Of a DNA stretch of 64,000 nucleotides, positions 19,289-29,228 are shown in pieces. The notes under the pieces were generated by a model. The model saw only the letters and a list, made by a program, of their open reading frames with translations, did not search any database and was not told where the DNA came from. Source of the DNA: Trichoderma breve (Eukaryota; Ascomycota; Sordariomycetes; Hypocreales; Hypocreaceae); the NCBI RefSeq assembly GCF_028502605.1, contig NC_079233.1, forward strand, positions 5,766,001 through 5,830,000, given 5' to 3'. Numbering within the stretch: position 1 is the stretch's first letter; every line of letters begins with the position of its first letter. The position numbers were made by a program, and so were the translations under genes.

Positions 19289-21273
19289 ATGTCCTCGCTT
19301 TCCGAACCTCGCCGGCCGCGTCTGTTACCGCAGAACCGCAAGCTCCGTCACCTCAAGGGCCTCTCGCTGCGGAATCTGTCGTTTGCCCCCGTGCAGCTGC
19401 GCACCTCGGACGATGTCGCCCTGATTAGGAGCCCGAACAAGCTGGGCGCGCTCAAGGAGGCCGGGCAGCTGCATGGCTCGCGGTCGTCGGACAACTTGCG
19501 ACACGAGGCGCTGCCCGAACGGTCTAGGTCGCAGCCGCCCCGGAGGACGAGCCTCAGCACCGTCAGCCTCAGCCCGGCCCAGAGGCAGAAGCGGCTCAAG
19601 GAGCTGCTGGACGACACTCTCGGGGACGTCTTCTTCTCGCTGCACGTGGCCGGCATCGACGAGCCCGTCTACGTCAGCGAAGTGCGCGAGAGATCGGCGG
19701 TATGAGCCAACGGATCCTGCGCATCATTACAAAGCTCGCAAAGGCTCCGACGCTGACTTGCTTTTCTTCTTCTTGTCCATTCTAGAACTTCAACTTCCAA
19801 TTCTTCGATCTCGCATCCCGGGGAGGCGATGTCTCCAGATCGTGCCGTATCGTCATCCGAGTATGGGCCAGGCGGCTGAAGCAGACGACATGGACTTTTC
19901 TGCTGGAGGAGCTGGTTGATCTCAGGAACCTCAACTTCATTGGCACGCTGCTGGACCGCCAATACCCCCCGAATGCGCTCATCTTCCACCTCGAAGACGG
20001 CGTCTACTCTTTTGACTTTCCAACGAGACAATCCGAGCCGAGAAACGCTCCTCCCGTTGCAACCTCGTCATATAATGCATTGATGAAGTTGGCCAACCTC
20101 GAGAGCTCCATCGAAGACGCCATCCAGACTCAGCAACGAATCATGGAGCAGATTAACGAGATTCTAAACAGCTCTACTACCGAGGCGCCGGACGTGGCCG
20201 AGCAAGAAGTTGCTCTGGCCCAAAAGTATGTCGCCATACAGCAGCGCACAAATAAACTTACACTGGCGAGAAGAGACGAATTACAAGAGTCGTTGCGTAA
20301 GCGGAGTGCTGCCATTGCTACGGGCAGAGAGCTCCAGGAAAAGGTAGACGAAGATATTAGAAATAACCGCGAGACGCTGCTGGCCTCCAAGCAGCTACTG
20401 GAACAGACGCAGCAGCAAATCCGGGGCCAGCGTCGCCGCATCTGCTCCGAGTTGGCCGACATCTTCCCCATTACACCCATACCCAATGCGCCTCCGCTTT
20501 CTTTCCAGATCTGTGACGTGCCGCTACCAAACTCGATATACGACGCCGCCACTGCCAGGACCCTCAACGAAGACGTTCTCTCAGCTGGGTTGGGGCTGGT
20601 TGCGCTAGTCACACGCCATTTGCAGCTTTACTTGGGTCATGCGCTGCCCTATCCGCTGTATCATTATGGCTCTCGCTCCTACGCAAAGGACGATATCTCT
20701 CTTCTCTCGGATAAGAGCGGCTCTCGTAGAGAATTCCCTCTCTATCTTCCCAGGGGAGGATCAACCGCCCTGCAGTGGCGCTTCGAATACGCATGGTTCC
20801 TCCTCAACAAAGACATTGAAGCTCTATGTGCCTCCCAGGGCCTCAAAGTGGTCGACATTCGACAAACGCTTCCGAATCTTAAGTACCTCTTGTACGTTTG
20901 CAGCGCCGGCTCGGAAGAGGTTCCTGCGCGGAAAAAGGGCGGCGTCAGGGGCCTTTGGGCAGGGAGGCTTAAGGGGAGGCTCTCGGCTGTGCCGTCGCTG
21001 ATGGACGGGGAGAGCAGTAGTGCTGCGGGTAGTAGGCGTGGGAGCTCGGATAGTGACCTTACGACCCAGCACGCTGATGCTCTGAGAAACGCCATTGCGA
21101 AGAGTAATAATGCGCATGGCAACGGCAACGGTAATGGTAATAGTAATGGTGCAGGGGGTGATGTGGTTGATGGGGCGTGGAGTCCGGATAGAGACTTGGG
21201 CTTGCCGTTTGCTTCTGGCGATGCTAAGTTTACGCTGAGGACAAAGGGCCTTCGAGAGAATATTGCGGGTTGA
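19289..21273 (+). CDS. Vps38/UVRAG-type subunit of the PI3-kinase Vps34 complex
   Basis: Member of the UV-resistance/Atg14 family (fungal UVRAG), expected to act with Vps34 and Vps30/Beclin in endosomal sorting and autophagy. Exons 19289..19699 and 19795..21273; intron 95 nt; 629 aa. The N-terminus is basic (RKLRHLKGLSLRNLSF) and precedes a C2-like segment (FFSLHVAGIDEPVY ... RVWARR). A long coiled coil lies at about 233-350 (MKLANLESSIEDAIQTQQ onward). The C-terminal core contains LGLVALVTRHLQLYLGHALPYPLY and the conserved YAWFLLNKDIEAL motif. The tail is Ser/Asn/Gly-rich, with an NGNGNGN run from (GGYAAY)n near 21120-21150. A UVRAG rather than Atg14 identity is favoured by the C2-like part; this choice is inferred. 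Confidence 0.82.
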
Positions 21274-21674
21274 AGCATAAAAGGAGGTCAGGGGCACTAA
21301 GTATGGGTGTCTTTCGAATGGGAGAGGGAGGGAGGGTTGAAATATCCTTCACAGCGGCGGCAGAAGCCGTGTATCTTATATGTTCAGCGTACCAACAAAG
21401 CGATTAAATAGAGCTTGGTGAATTATTCTCATCAAATTGTATTCGTTTATTGACTGTTCAAATGTCATGAGTTGTACCCCTTATAACACTACATCTAATT
21501 GCCTTTACCCCTAATATCTTGCTGTGACAGCTGCTTAATAGACAAACCCCCCCTTTGCCCGAGAGCAAAAAACCCAATAGTTCTCCCAGAACACCATGCT
21601 GGAAAAAAAGAAAACAAAGAAAAAGCTGATAAAGTTCCGCCCAAAAAGAAGGCATCATCCACAAGCCTCACATT
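21274..21674. other. short intergenic region between convergent genes
   Basis: 3' ends of the UVRAG-like gene and the WDR24 gene meet here. T-rich and A-rich tracts are visible, such as the GGAAAAAAAGAAAAC stretch at 21601. No gene. Confidence 0.5.
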
Positions 21675-24600
21675 TCAACGCTCCGTCCTAGCAAACTTGA
21701 CGCTCTTCCTCCTCTCCCTCTCGCCAGTCATGGTCCGCCCAGGACTTGAACTCAGAATGCCTCCACTGCCCTTGTTCAGCGCTTCCCTCGCCATTCCAAC
21801 AGCTTTGCTCTGCAGCACGTCATTGGCATCGCTCCTGATACTGCGATCCACGCCCATGCTACTTGGACCAGTTCGCCCTGGGCTAGACCTCCGGCTGGTG
21901 CTGACCCCCGCGATTCCGTCCCGCATGCGACTACCATCCACCACGGCGTGGCTGAGCTCGTTAGCTCGGGCGGTCGCCGTCTCGCCCCTGTATTTTCCAG
22001 GCAGACAGGCATGCCCGCAGCCGTCGACGGGACAGCATCCGTCGCTGTATACGGTAGACGACGAGGTTGCCTCGGACGGGCGGAGGGCGGCGTGCCAGGT
22101 TTGCATGCACGATGCGTGGCCGCCATGGCAACAGCTGGGGCAGTACCACCACTCCGTCATCCAAGAATCGATGCTGGGAATGTCGACGACTTCGGTGGGC
22201 ATCGAGCTAGCGATCTCCGCATCCCTATGTCCACATACCGCACAGGGTGTTACCGTCTGGCGACACTTTTCACACGTCCAAAAGGCAGAGTCCCCGTTAC
22301 TCCGATCGATTTCTCGGGGCTTGCGACAGTTTGAGCACATGAAGCCTGCTTTGACCCCCTGTTGCGCTGGCGTGAATAAGGAGGTGTAATTCTCGCCCCA
22401 GTAGGGCAGGCCAGCAGGCCAGCCTTTGATTGCCAGATTGCGCAGAAGCGCAGCCTCGACGAAGAGGCTCATTCCCATGAGACGAGAGTGATGCTGCCGC
22501 AAGACTGCAGTTGCTTGAAAGGTGTCAATGATAGACTCGGGGACCAGGGGCTTGAGTAAGAGCACTATCGCAGAGGCGTTGAGTGCCGAAGTCCGTGACT
22601 CGAATTCCAGGGCACGCGTTATGAGAGAGTAGGGATCAAGTGGGCATGCAAGCATGCTGCGCGGCGCAAAGGTTTTGGATTCTGGTGTGTCTGTGGGGAA
22701 AGGATAAGGTCCATCACCTGGCCAGGGGAAATAATCGGTCACAACAACATTGGGGCTGGGATCGTACTCGGGGGCCGTCACCACTGGGACAGGACTGGCA
22801 GGTTTCGCCATTTGAATGTCTTTGGATGGAGTTGGGTGATGACCTGCAAATCCCTGATGGACTTCCGAGTCGGTTTGTGAAGCAAACGATATTTGAGACG
22901 GAAAAGTCTCGTCCGTGGCAGCGGTCGTCTGAGAAATCATGAAGACCTCTTCAGGGGAGTCTGCACGTGGATGAGTAGCGGTGCCATTTGACGGCCCCTT
23001 GGTTTGTTTTGGAGAATGCTGCTCGCCATCATCGTGAGCTAAGCTAGCAAACTCTGCACCAATCTTGTTGCCTATCGCCGATATTTTTAATGATTCGGGC
23101 TTCAGCGAGCTAGGGGGATTAGACGAGTCTCTCCTCGGCGAAGTGGGATCGCTACTATCAGAGGCAGAAAACACTTGAGCAAAGCTATCAGTTGAATCAT
23201 GCCGTATGGCCTTTAACCTCTGGAGCTTTTCAGCATCATCGTGAGGTTTCTTGGTCATTGGCACATCGATGGCTCGTGCTAAAGCCTCCATATCGTAAAA
23301 GTCATACCCCTCTGTGATGGAGATCTTAGATGCTTCGCTGTCATGACTCATCTCTGAAATCGGGGCTGAATCGTGACGTTGGCGTGGACTTGGACGATAG
23401 GATCCATGAGCAGAAGGTCCCAAGTTGAGGCTCTCGGGCTCGATGATGGGTGTTAATTTTTTCCCATGAAGATAATGTCGCTCGTCCCACTCAACCGTAT
23501 CGCCCTCGCCCACAGGCCTCGCAAGAGGCGTTGGTACATTGGACGTGCTCTCAATTTCCTCCGACAGCAGAGACCTCGCCATTGATAAGCGGCCATCCAC
23601 ACTGCCGGCTTGCCCTGATGGTCTGCGCGGGGGGTCTTCGACCTTGGCGAGGCGGCTGACATGGATGTGGCTAGGCGTCTTCTTAAGACTGCCCTTTCCT
23701 TCGTCAAGACTCCTTTTACGGAAACGAGCTGTCCGAAGCCTCAGGTGGTAGTCCGCGCGTCTCTCCATTAATAGGGACATGGCATAAGCTAGGATGCGCC
23801 ATGTCTGTGAGAGGCGATACAATCGGACGTTCTCCGCCGCCACAGCATACTGCTCCATGATGCCCGCCACTCGTTCGACGAGTGACTTGTCGCCTTTATC
23901 TAGAGGTAATTCTCGCTGAAGGGTTTCTAGGTAAATGCTAGAAAGATATTGGTATACACCAACCGACTTTGCAGATGGAACATGGCCGGATGCCATGCCT
24001 TGCTGGGTCTTAAACATCCCAGTAACATTGATTGACTGCTCCAAGCCGAGGACTTGCTTCCCATCATCCGATAAGCTGGGCAAGGACGGCGGAGTGGTGC
24101 TCATTGGCAAGCCAGATCTAGTGCTAAACCTCCTTTTCCGAATCGTCCGCCTTCGTGGTCCCAGAAAGCTGCCCAGCACGTCCTCTTCTGAATCACTTCG
24201 GCTGACGCTGAGCATTGGGGTATTGGGGCTTGTGCTGAAAGGAGTTCGGGGCACCACCTCGGAGTCATGGCCGACAGATGGGTGTGGCCGAGGAGGTTGT
24301 GGCCGCTCGTCAAGGAACATGACTACGTCTCCTCTGGATGAAAAGGCCATAGCAGAGGTAGACATCCGGTCGATGACCTTTGGTGCGTAGGCAACATCGC
24401 ACTGATTGAACATGCCGTCCCGCCCCACCGTCCAGAGCATGTCTTGATCTAGCCATGAGAGTGCTGACGGTGAGCTGTCGAACCTCTCAATCTCCTTGTA
24501 AGGCATTGCGGGCCTTGCCAGATCCCAAATGTGGACAACCGAAGTGCCATATCGTCGATTGCTTGTCTCATCGTAAGTCACGGCAACTTGGGCAAGACGA

Positions 24601-25589
24601 CGGGTCTGAGCAGTTGCAGACCAAAGGCCGGGTCGCCAAGCGACCGTGGTCACAGGCGCTGGTGTAGTGATGCTCCATTTGGGCTTCTGCCGCTTGTCTG
24701 CCGAGGCTCCAAAGTCCCATACGTGCAGCTTTGCATCCCAGCCGGCGCTGATCAAATGGATGCCATCCGAATGCCAGGCAATGGCGGAGCAGGATTTTTC
24801 GTGTGCATTGATCCGCAGTAAAGGCCGTGCTGCCTGCCGTACATCCCATTTCATAATCACCCCGGAATCGGTACAGCACGCCATCTCGTGGCCGACTTTG
24901 GGTGACCACTTGACTTGTCTAACTGAATCATTGGTCTTCAACTGTGAGTATCGCTGTCTAAAGGTTAGGAAGCCAGCCCGAGTCTGAAGAGGCGCAGAGA
25001 CGTCAAAGACGCGAACAACTCCATCCTGACTGCCGGACAGCACCCAGCTCTTGAGATGAGGGTTCACATCCAAGCTGTTGACCTGTCGCGAGTCCTCCTG
25101 GATCTGTATGTAGTCAAGGGGATCAGATGCCCCTCCGGAGCCGAGCCTGGCAACGTCGTAGGCGAAGATCCTCCCGGCGGCACAAGCTGTGAAGACTGTC
25201 GACGCGCCTTGCCACTTGACATCGCGAATGTTGAGCTGGTCTGCAACAAGACTTCCTCCCGAACCGGACGGCTTCTGCGACGTAATTGCCGCCCTGACAT
25301 CCACCCCATCGGTGAACTTGAAGCTGAAGTTAGAGTCGACAGACGAATCCGCAACTATCGTTTTGAGGACGTGAGGGCCGCCGAGGACCACGGCACGATG
25401 ATCCGGCGTTATGTCGAGGCAGGCAATGGGGCTGCCAACCGGATGCACGGCATTCTGTGACTTTGAAGGCCGGAAGACGGTCGGGATGTTTCCTTGGCTG
25501 TTGGTCAGATCACCGCTGGAGGCATCTGGCGCAGCCTTGCCGAGTAGCTTGCGCATAATCCTCGAGTCGAAATGCGCCTGGCGAGCCAT
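21675..25589 (-). CDS. RTC1: SEA/GATOR2 complex subunit Rtc1 (WDR24-like)
   Basis: WD40 and RING protein of the vacuole-associated SEA complex (GATOR2 in animals), which controls TORC1 in response to amino acids. Intronless, 1304 aa, starting at ATG 25589 (MARQAHFDSRIM); longer frames begin with TTG. N-terminal beta-propeller: VGSPIACLDITPDHR, VNSLDVNPHLKSWVLSG, GHEMACCTDSGVIMKWD, SCSAIAWHSDGIHLISAGWD and later blades to about 420. The middle (430-1030) is long, Ser-rich and variable, larger than in animals. The C-terminus has a CxxC zinc ribbon (CSNCRKP, CEKC) from about 1083 and a RING-like set CAVCGH, CPSCCHGGHASC, CCPVDGCGHAC, as in WDR24. The last residues are basic. Identity is secure; complex membership is by homology. 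Confidence 0.92.
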   Translation of the reverse strand: MARQAHFDSRIMRKLLGKAAPDASSGDLTNSQGNIPTVFRPSKSQNAVHPVGSPIACLDITPDHRAVVLGGPHVLKTIVADSSVDSNFSFKFTDGVDVRAAITSQKPSGSGGSLVADQLNIRDVKWQGASTVFTACAAGRIFAYDVARLGSGGASDPLDYIQIQEDSRQVNSLDVNPHLKSWVLSGSQDGVVRVFDVSAPLQTRAGFLTFRQRYSQLKTNDSVRQVKWSPKVGHEMACCTDSGVIMKWDVRQAARPLLRINAHEKSCSAIAWHSDGIHLISAGWDAKLHVWDFGASADKRQKPKWSITTPAPVTTVAWRPGLWSATAQTRRLAQVAVTYDETSNRRYGTSVVHIWDLARPAMPYKEIERFDSSPSALSWLDQDMLWTVGRDGMFNQCDVAYAPKVIDRMSTSAMAFSSRGDVVMFLDERPQPPRPHPSVGHDSEVVPRTPFSTSPNTPMLSVSRSDSEEDVLGSFLGPRRRTIRKRRFSTRSGLPMSTTPPSLPSLSDDGKQVLGLEQSINVTGMFKTQQGMASGHVPSAKSVGVYQYLSSIYLETLQRELPLDKGDKSLVERVAGIMEQYAVAAENVRLYRLSQTWRILAYAMSLLMERRADYHLRLRTARFRKRSLDEGKGSLKKTPSHIHVSRLAKVEDPPRRPSGQAGSVDGRLSMARSLLSEEIESTSNVPTPLARPVGEGDTVEWDERHYLHGKKLTPIIEPESLNLGPSAHGSYRPSPRQRHDSAPISEMSHDSEASKISITEGYDFYDMEALARAIDVPMTKKPHDDAEKLQRLKAIRHDSTDSFAQVFSASDSSDPTSPRRDSSNPPSSLKPESLKISAIGNKIGAEFASLAHDDGEQHSPKQTKGPSNGTATHPRADSPEEVFMISQTTAATDETFPSQISFASQTDSEVHQGFAGHHPTPSKDIQMAKPASPVPVVTAPEYDPSPNVVVTDYFPWPGDGPYPFPTDTPESKTFAPRSMLACPLDPYSLITRALEFESRTSALNASAIVLLLKPLVPESIIDTFQATAVLRQHHSRLMGMSLFVEAALLRNLAIKGWPAGLPYWGENYTSLFTPAQQGVKAGFMCSNCRKPREIDRSNGDSAFWTCEKCRQTVTPCAVCGHRDAEIASSMPTEVVDIPSIDSWMTEWWYCPSCCHGGHASCMQTWHAALRPSEATSSSTVYSDGCCPVDGCGHACLPGKYRGETATARANELSHAVVDGSRMRDGIAGVSTSRRSSPGRTGPSSMGVDRSIRSDANDVLQSKAVGMAREALNKGSGGILSSSPGRTMTGERERRKSVKFARTER

Positions 25590-26620
25590 GCCAGTTGGCT
25601 CAATGGCGCATCGCGTGTGGACAGTGTTTGTTCTAAGACCCAATTGCGTATTGCTATGAGGCGCGCGCGGAGAAATGGCTGCGTATCTCGGATTGCTGAA
25701 GATTGGGATCGAATGTCGTCGCGATCATGCCTGACGATAGTGGGCATGAAGTCACCGAAGAGGATAAGGTGCCTGTAGCTTGCACCGACCAGGCACTTGT
25801 ACACTATACCTCTGTAATAACTGGACGCTGACTGGAGAATGTTGTAGTGGGGAAATCCTGAGCCTTCAGTTACCATGTGGGGGCTGCCACCATTGATGGC
25901 AGAGGAGTTCCAAAGCGTGCTCCAAGCGCGACAAAACACATTTGCTAGGAGCAAAATGAACTCGGGGCTCATTAGATCATGTCGGGTAGCATCAGATAAT
26001 ATATGACTGTACTTGAGGGAATTTCTTTGATAGATGATATCTTGTACCACCTCGTGACTGCAGCTCGACTGGCTACAGTATTAGGCGAGCAACATACGGA
26101 GTACATACATCAAGATTTGTGATCGGATACCACATGCTTCCAAATGCCAGCGGCCATGCACAGTTTGTAGGGCACAGGCTGTGTGAAGAATAAACTTCGC
26201 GTAATAATCTTCTATTTATGTGATGGGTAGTCAAAGCTACTCAGAAAGGCTTTCAGGATATCGTATTGTTCTAGACCCAAGACCATCCAGTCTGAGGTCA
26301 CGGCGTTGTGATTAATTGTATCGTATAGTTTCATTTGCATCCTAGGCGAGTCAAGAGCCAACTTGAAAGTCACCGTGCCTACTATCCATCAAATTCGACA
26401 CGGCCCCCTTGCCATCATCTTTATAATGGTGATAATGAGATCCCAATGGTTTCGGGCTTGACTCTGGCATCCTAGAGAGATACAGTCAGCCACGAACCAG
26501 ACAATTATTCGCTTTCTAAGACCCATACCTCGCTGAATTAAATTACACATGCCGATATGCCATGACCACGGGCCATCACATCGGCCGCACACTTATTGTC
26601 CCAGTATTATTTCAAAATCT
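25590..26620. other. intergenic upstream of RTC1, downstream of Y14
   Basis: RTC1 promoter and the 3' side of the Y14 gene. Frames inside are fragments of antisense or alternative frames. Nothing else found. Confidence 0.45.
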
Positions 26621-27126
26621 TCATGCGTCGTTGCCCTTGGCGTCGGGACTTCTGCTTCGACTGCGTCCTCTCCTGCCTCCAGCTCTGCCTCCTCCCTGCC
26701 TACCCTTGCCCGGGGGAGGTCTGACAAAGGCAAAATCGACTTGCACCGTTTGATCTAGCAGTTTTGTATTATGCGCCCCGTCGATTGCAGCTCGAGCTTC
26801 CTCTAGTGTTGCGTACTCTATCAAGGCGTAGCCCTGGCGGAAAAGAGTCAGTGTCCTGCTTGCAAGCCCTGGCTTTGCGACACGTCTCATACCTTGACAT
26901 AACCACTGCGTCTATCGAGGTTCAAGTGAAGATTCTTGATCTCTCCATAATCGCCAAACTTGTCCTGCAAAGCTTCCTCGTCGGCCTCCTCGTGAACATT
27001 TGTGACAATGATAATCCATCCTTCGATTGACCGGACCGCTGTTGCCTTGGTATGCGTCTGCATTTCGGACTCGTTTCGCGTTGATGATGGCGCGACGTCG
27101 TCGACTTCCATTTCTACGTCGGCCAT
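26621..27126 (-). CDS. RBM8A: exon-junction complex RNA-binding protein Y14 (RBM8A)
   Basis: Partner of Mago in the exon-junction complex, with roles in mRNA export and quality control. Exons 27126..26893 and 26833..26621; intron 59 nt; 148 aa. ATG 27126 starts [10 protein letters not shown], followed by an acidic head. The RRM has RNP2 in [16 protein letters not shown] and RNP1 in RRSGYVK/GYALIEY, which the intron splits precisely between Lys78 and Gly79. LHLNLDRR before it is a Y14 hallmark. The C-terminus is RGG/RS-like ([20 protein letters not shown]). The orthologue is missing in S. cerevisiae but present in most filamentous fungi, consistent with the intron-rich genome seen here. Confidence 0.92.
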
Positions 27127-27881
27127 CTCGGGCAATGGCTGATGTTTGCGAGGAGAATGATGTTTGAACGAATGCTGAAGCTTTGTAGATCAGCTATTGA
27201 CCGCGGGGCAGAGAAGTTGGATGCTGGATATTTATCACGTGACCGCGACAGCTCAAAGCGCTTTCTTCTATGAGATGGCATAGATCATCGTCATCAAAAT
27301 TGTCGTAATTTTATCAAGAAATCGCCGGCAGAGTCACATACACATAAACTATATGGCAATATTTATTGTTGTAAACGATACGCCTAAATATCCTCTACCC
27401 ATGCCGGTGTGATATGGGCATGAAGTCAGGGGCACCTATTGCTAGTTCATGGCTTGAATATTTTGAAGGCAGGCATGAAGGGCAGATATGTAAAAGATCA
27501 GCGCCGCAGATTACAATTCTTATATGTACTAGGTACTAAAACACCTCCGACAGATGGGCAGCCGCAAATCAGGACAGAATAGACGTGTGGTTGATTTCCC
27601 TCGTAGAAGCGCCTGTGATTTCAACCCATCTTAACATCACGAAAATTATCACTAATGGGACTTTTTCATCGCGGACGAATATTCGTTATATTGACGAACG
27701 ACACCAGACGCCGAGTAAAGCCGTCGCGCTTCTTCGCATCTCTCAAAACTGTGGATGATGCTCAGCCTGCCAATCGACCCGACTCATTCCATTTGCCTTC
27801 TGCTGAAATCAAGCAACCATCGGAGAACGGCCCCGTTGTCAATCTTTACATCCTTCTCTCCCTAGCCATGGTCTAATTCGT
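27127..27881. other. promoter region of Y14 and 3' side of RPS30
   Basis: 755 bp with no gene I can support. Contains a TCACGTGA palindrome (27235-27242). A 73-codon frame at 27655 is unconvincing. Confidence 0.45.
27235..27242. promoter_or_regulatory. TCACGTGA palindrome upstream of Y14
   Basis: 8-bp palindrome 109 bp before the Y14 ATG. It fits a bHLH (Cbf1-type) E-box. The same octamer stands upstream of the neighbouring eS30 gene. Confidence 0.4.
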
Positions 27882-28265
27882 TTAAGAGCCGGGGTTGGGG
27901 TTCATCTATCGCCGTCGTCAGCAACGTAACTCCGGATACTCCTATCTGTTCCGATATTCTCACCTTTCTCTTTCCACCGGTCAGAGTGACGTTGACGAAT
28001 CGTCGGGTGTACTTGTGGCGCTTAAGAGCACGACCCTTGGGGGTCTTGGGCTTCTCCTGGGCCTCAACCTGTAGGGCGGAAAAAATGATCAGTATTTTGG
28101 GTTCGTCAGCGGGAGATGAGCGAGTCGGTTCGGCGTACTTTAGGAGTCTGAGACTTGACCTTGCCTGCAGAATAAAAAAGTCAGTGGGCTTGAAGACAAA
28201 GGCGAAACTTTTGGGGATAGTTTGGACGTACCGGCACGGGCAAGAGATCCGTGAACTTTACCCAT
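27882..28265 (-). CDS. rps30: 40S ribosomal protein eS30 (RPS30)
   Basis: Small-subunit ribosomal protein, here not fused to a ubiquitin-like domain. Four exons on the minus strand: 28265..28232, 28164..28139, 28068..27964, 27905..27882; 62 aa. Introns are 67, 70 and 58 nt. Translation starts [20 protein letters not shown], continues [17 protein letters not shown] and ends GGKRKMNPNPGS, which matches eS30 over its whole length. The final exon codes only 7 residues and a stop, and the second exon is 26 nt, so ORF-only annotation would lose the gene. The ribosomal promoter faces the PAF-acetylhydrolase-like gene and contains TCACGTGA at 28369. Confidence 0.96.
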
Positions 28266-29228
28266 GGTGATAGATTGATTTGGCGATGATGTGTGGACGC
28301 TGAATCTGCAGTGGCGCGGTGAGATTTTTGGGGGATTTCGCCAAATGATTGTGGGCGAGAGGTGTCTGTCACGTGAGCGGGGACTGCCCTCCCGGATTAA
28401 TCTAGCCCCGACTTTTGCCGGCGAATGAGTCAAGGAACAGCGAATTTGCAGGACATTGAAAGTAAGCCCTTCTATTGGCCAATAAATGGCCCCACTCTCA
28501 TCTCAACGGTGCGACGCTACTTCGATATGTTTGGCTGCATTATGTCGTCATCATTTATTTACTGCTCGCGTGAACTATGTAGAAAGTTCAAGAACATTGG
28601 AAGTCTAATCTCAAGAATGGTTGGCAGCTACCAAGATATAAACAAAATAAGCCTTGGTCGTGCAGTAGTTGGACAATATCGTTCTTTACATACATCTGAA
28701 TATTGTAAATTTATTCTGGCCACAGTTGTGTGAAAGGTGTTCAAAAAATGCCTGTGTAAGGAACAAAGATCGACATGGTGAGCCTTGTTGAACAACTAGG
28801 ATAGACAAAACGTTGCAGCCGGCCATATATCAATGTATTTCATGCGTCAAAGAAAAGATTGCAATGATATAAGCTCAAGTCAAGTTTCCCATTAACTTTT
28901 TGCCAGCTGACCTAAATTCTCTCATCGATTAGAGCATCTTTCGTAAAAGTTCTTTTTGAGGCATGTGAAAGTTGCAGTGACGATGTGCACCGTTAAAGAC
29001 CCGCAAGGAAGCCTGCTTCGGCCTTTGAGTGCGAGCACATGTAGTCTTGACGTCACAGCCCAAACATTCAACATGAAAGTCAACGACGACATAAATCCCC
29101 GTGCTGATCCAGTAAGCTTGAACTTATTTTTATGCAACAAGCAAACAAATGAACAAATACCACAAATACCATGCTCAACTCTCATTAACTTACTTCAGCG
29201 GCCTCATCCTCATTCTAGCATAAACATA
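28266..29228. other. divergent promoter region (RPS30 / PAF-acetylhydrolase-like)
   Basis: 963 bp between divergent start codons. A 102-codon frame at 28425 shows no family features and overlaps the expected promoter. No other feature except the E-box. Confidence 0.45.
28369..28376. promoter_or_regulatory. TCACGTGA palindrome upstream of RPS30
   Basis: Located 104 bp before the eS30 ATG. Cbf1-like TCACGTGA boxes are known in ribosomal-protein promoters of several fungi. Use here is inferred. Confidence 0.45.

Noticed and set aside
28425..28733. 102-codon frame with ATG in the RPS30 promoter region
   Set aside because: Good start context but no homology signal; position between divergent promoters makes it more likely chance.
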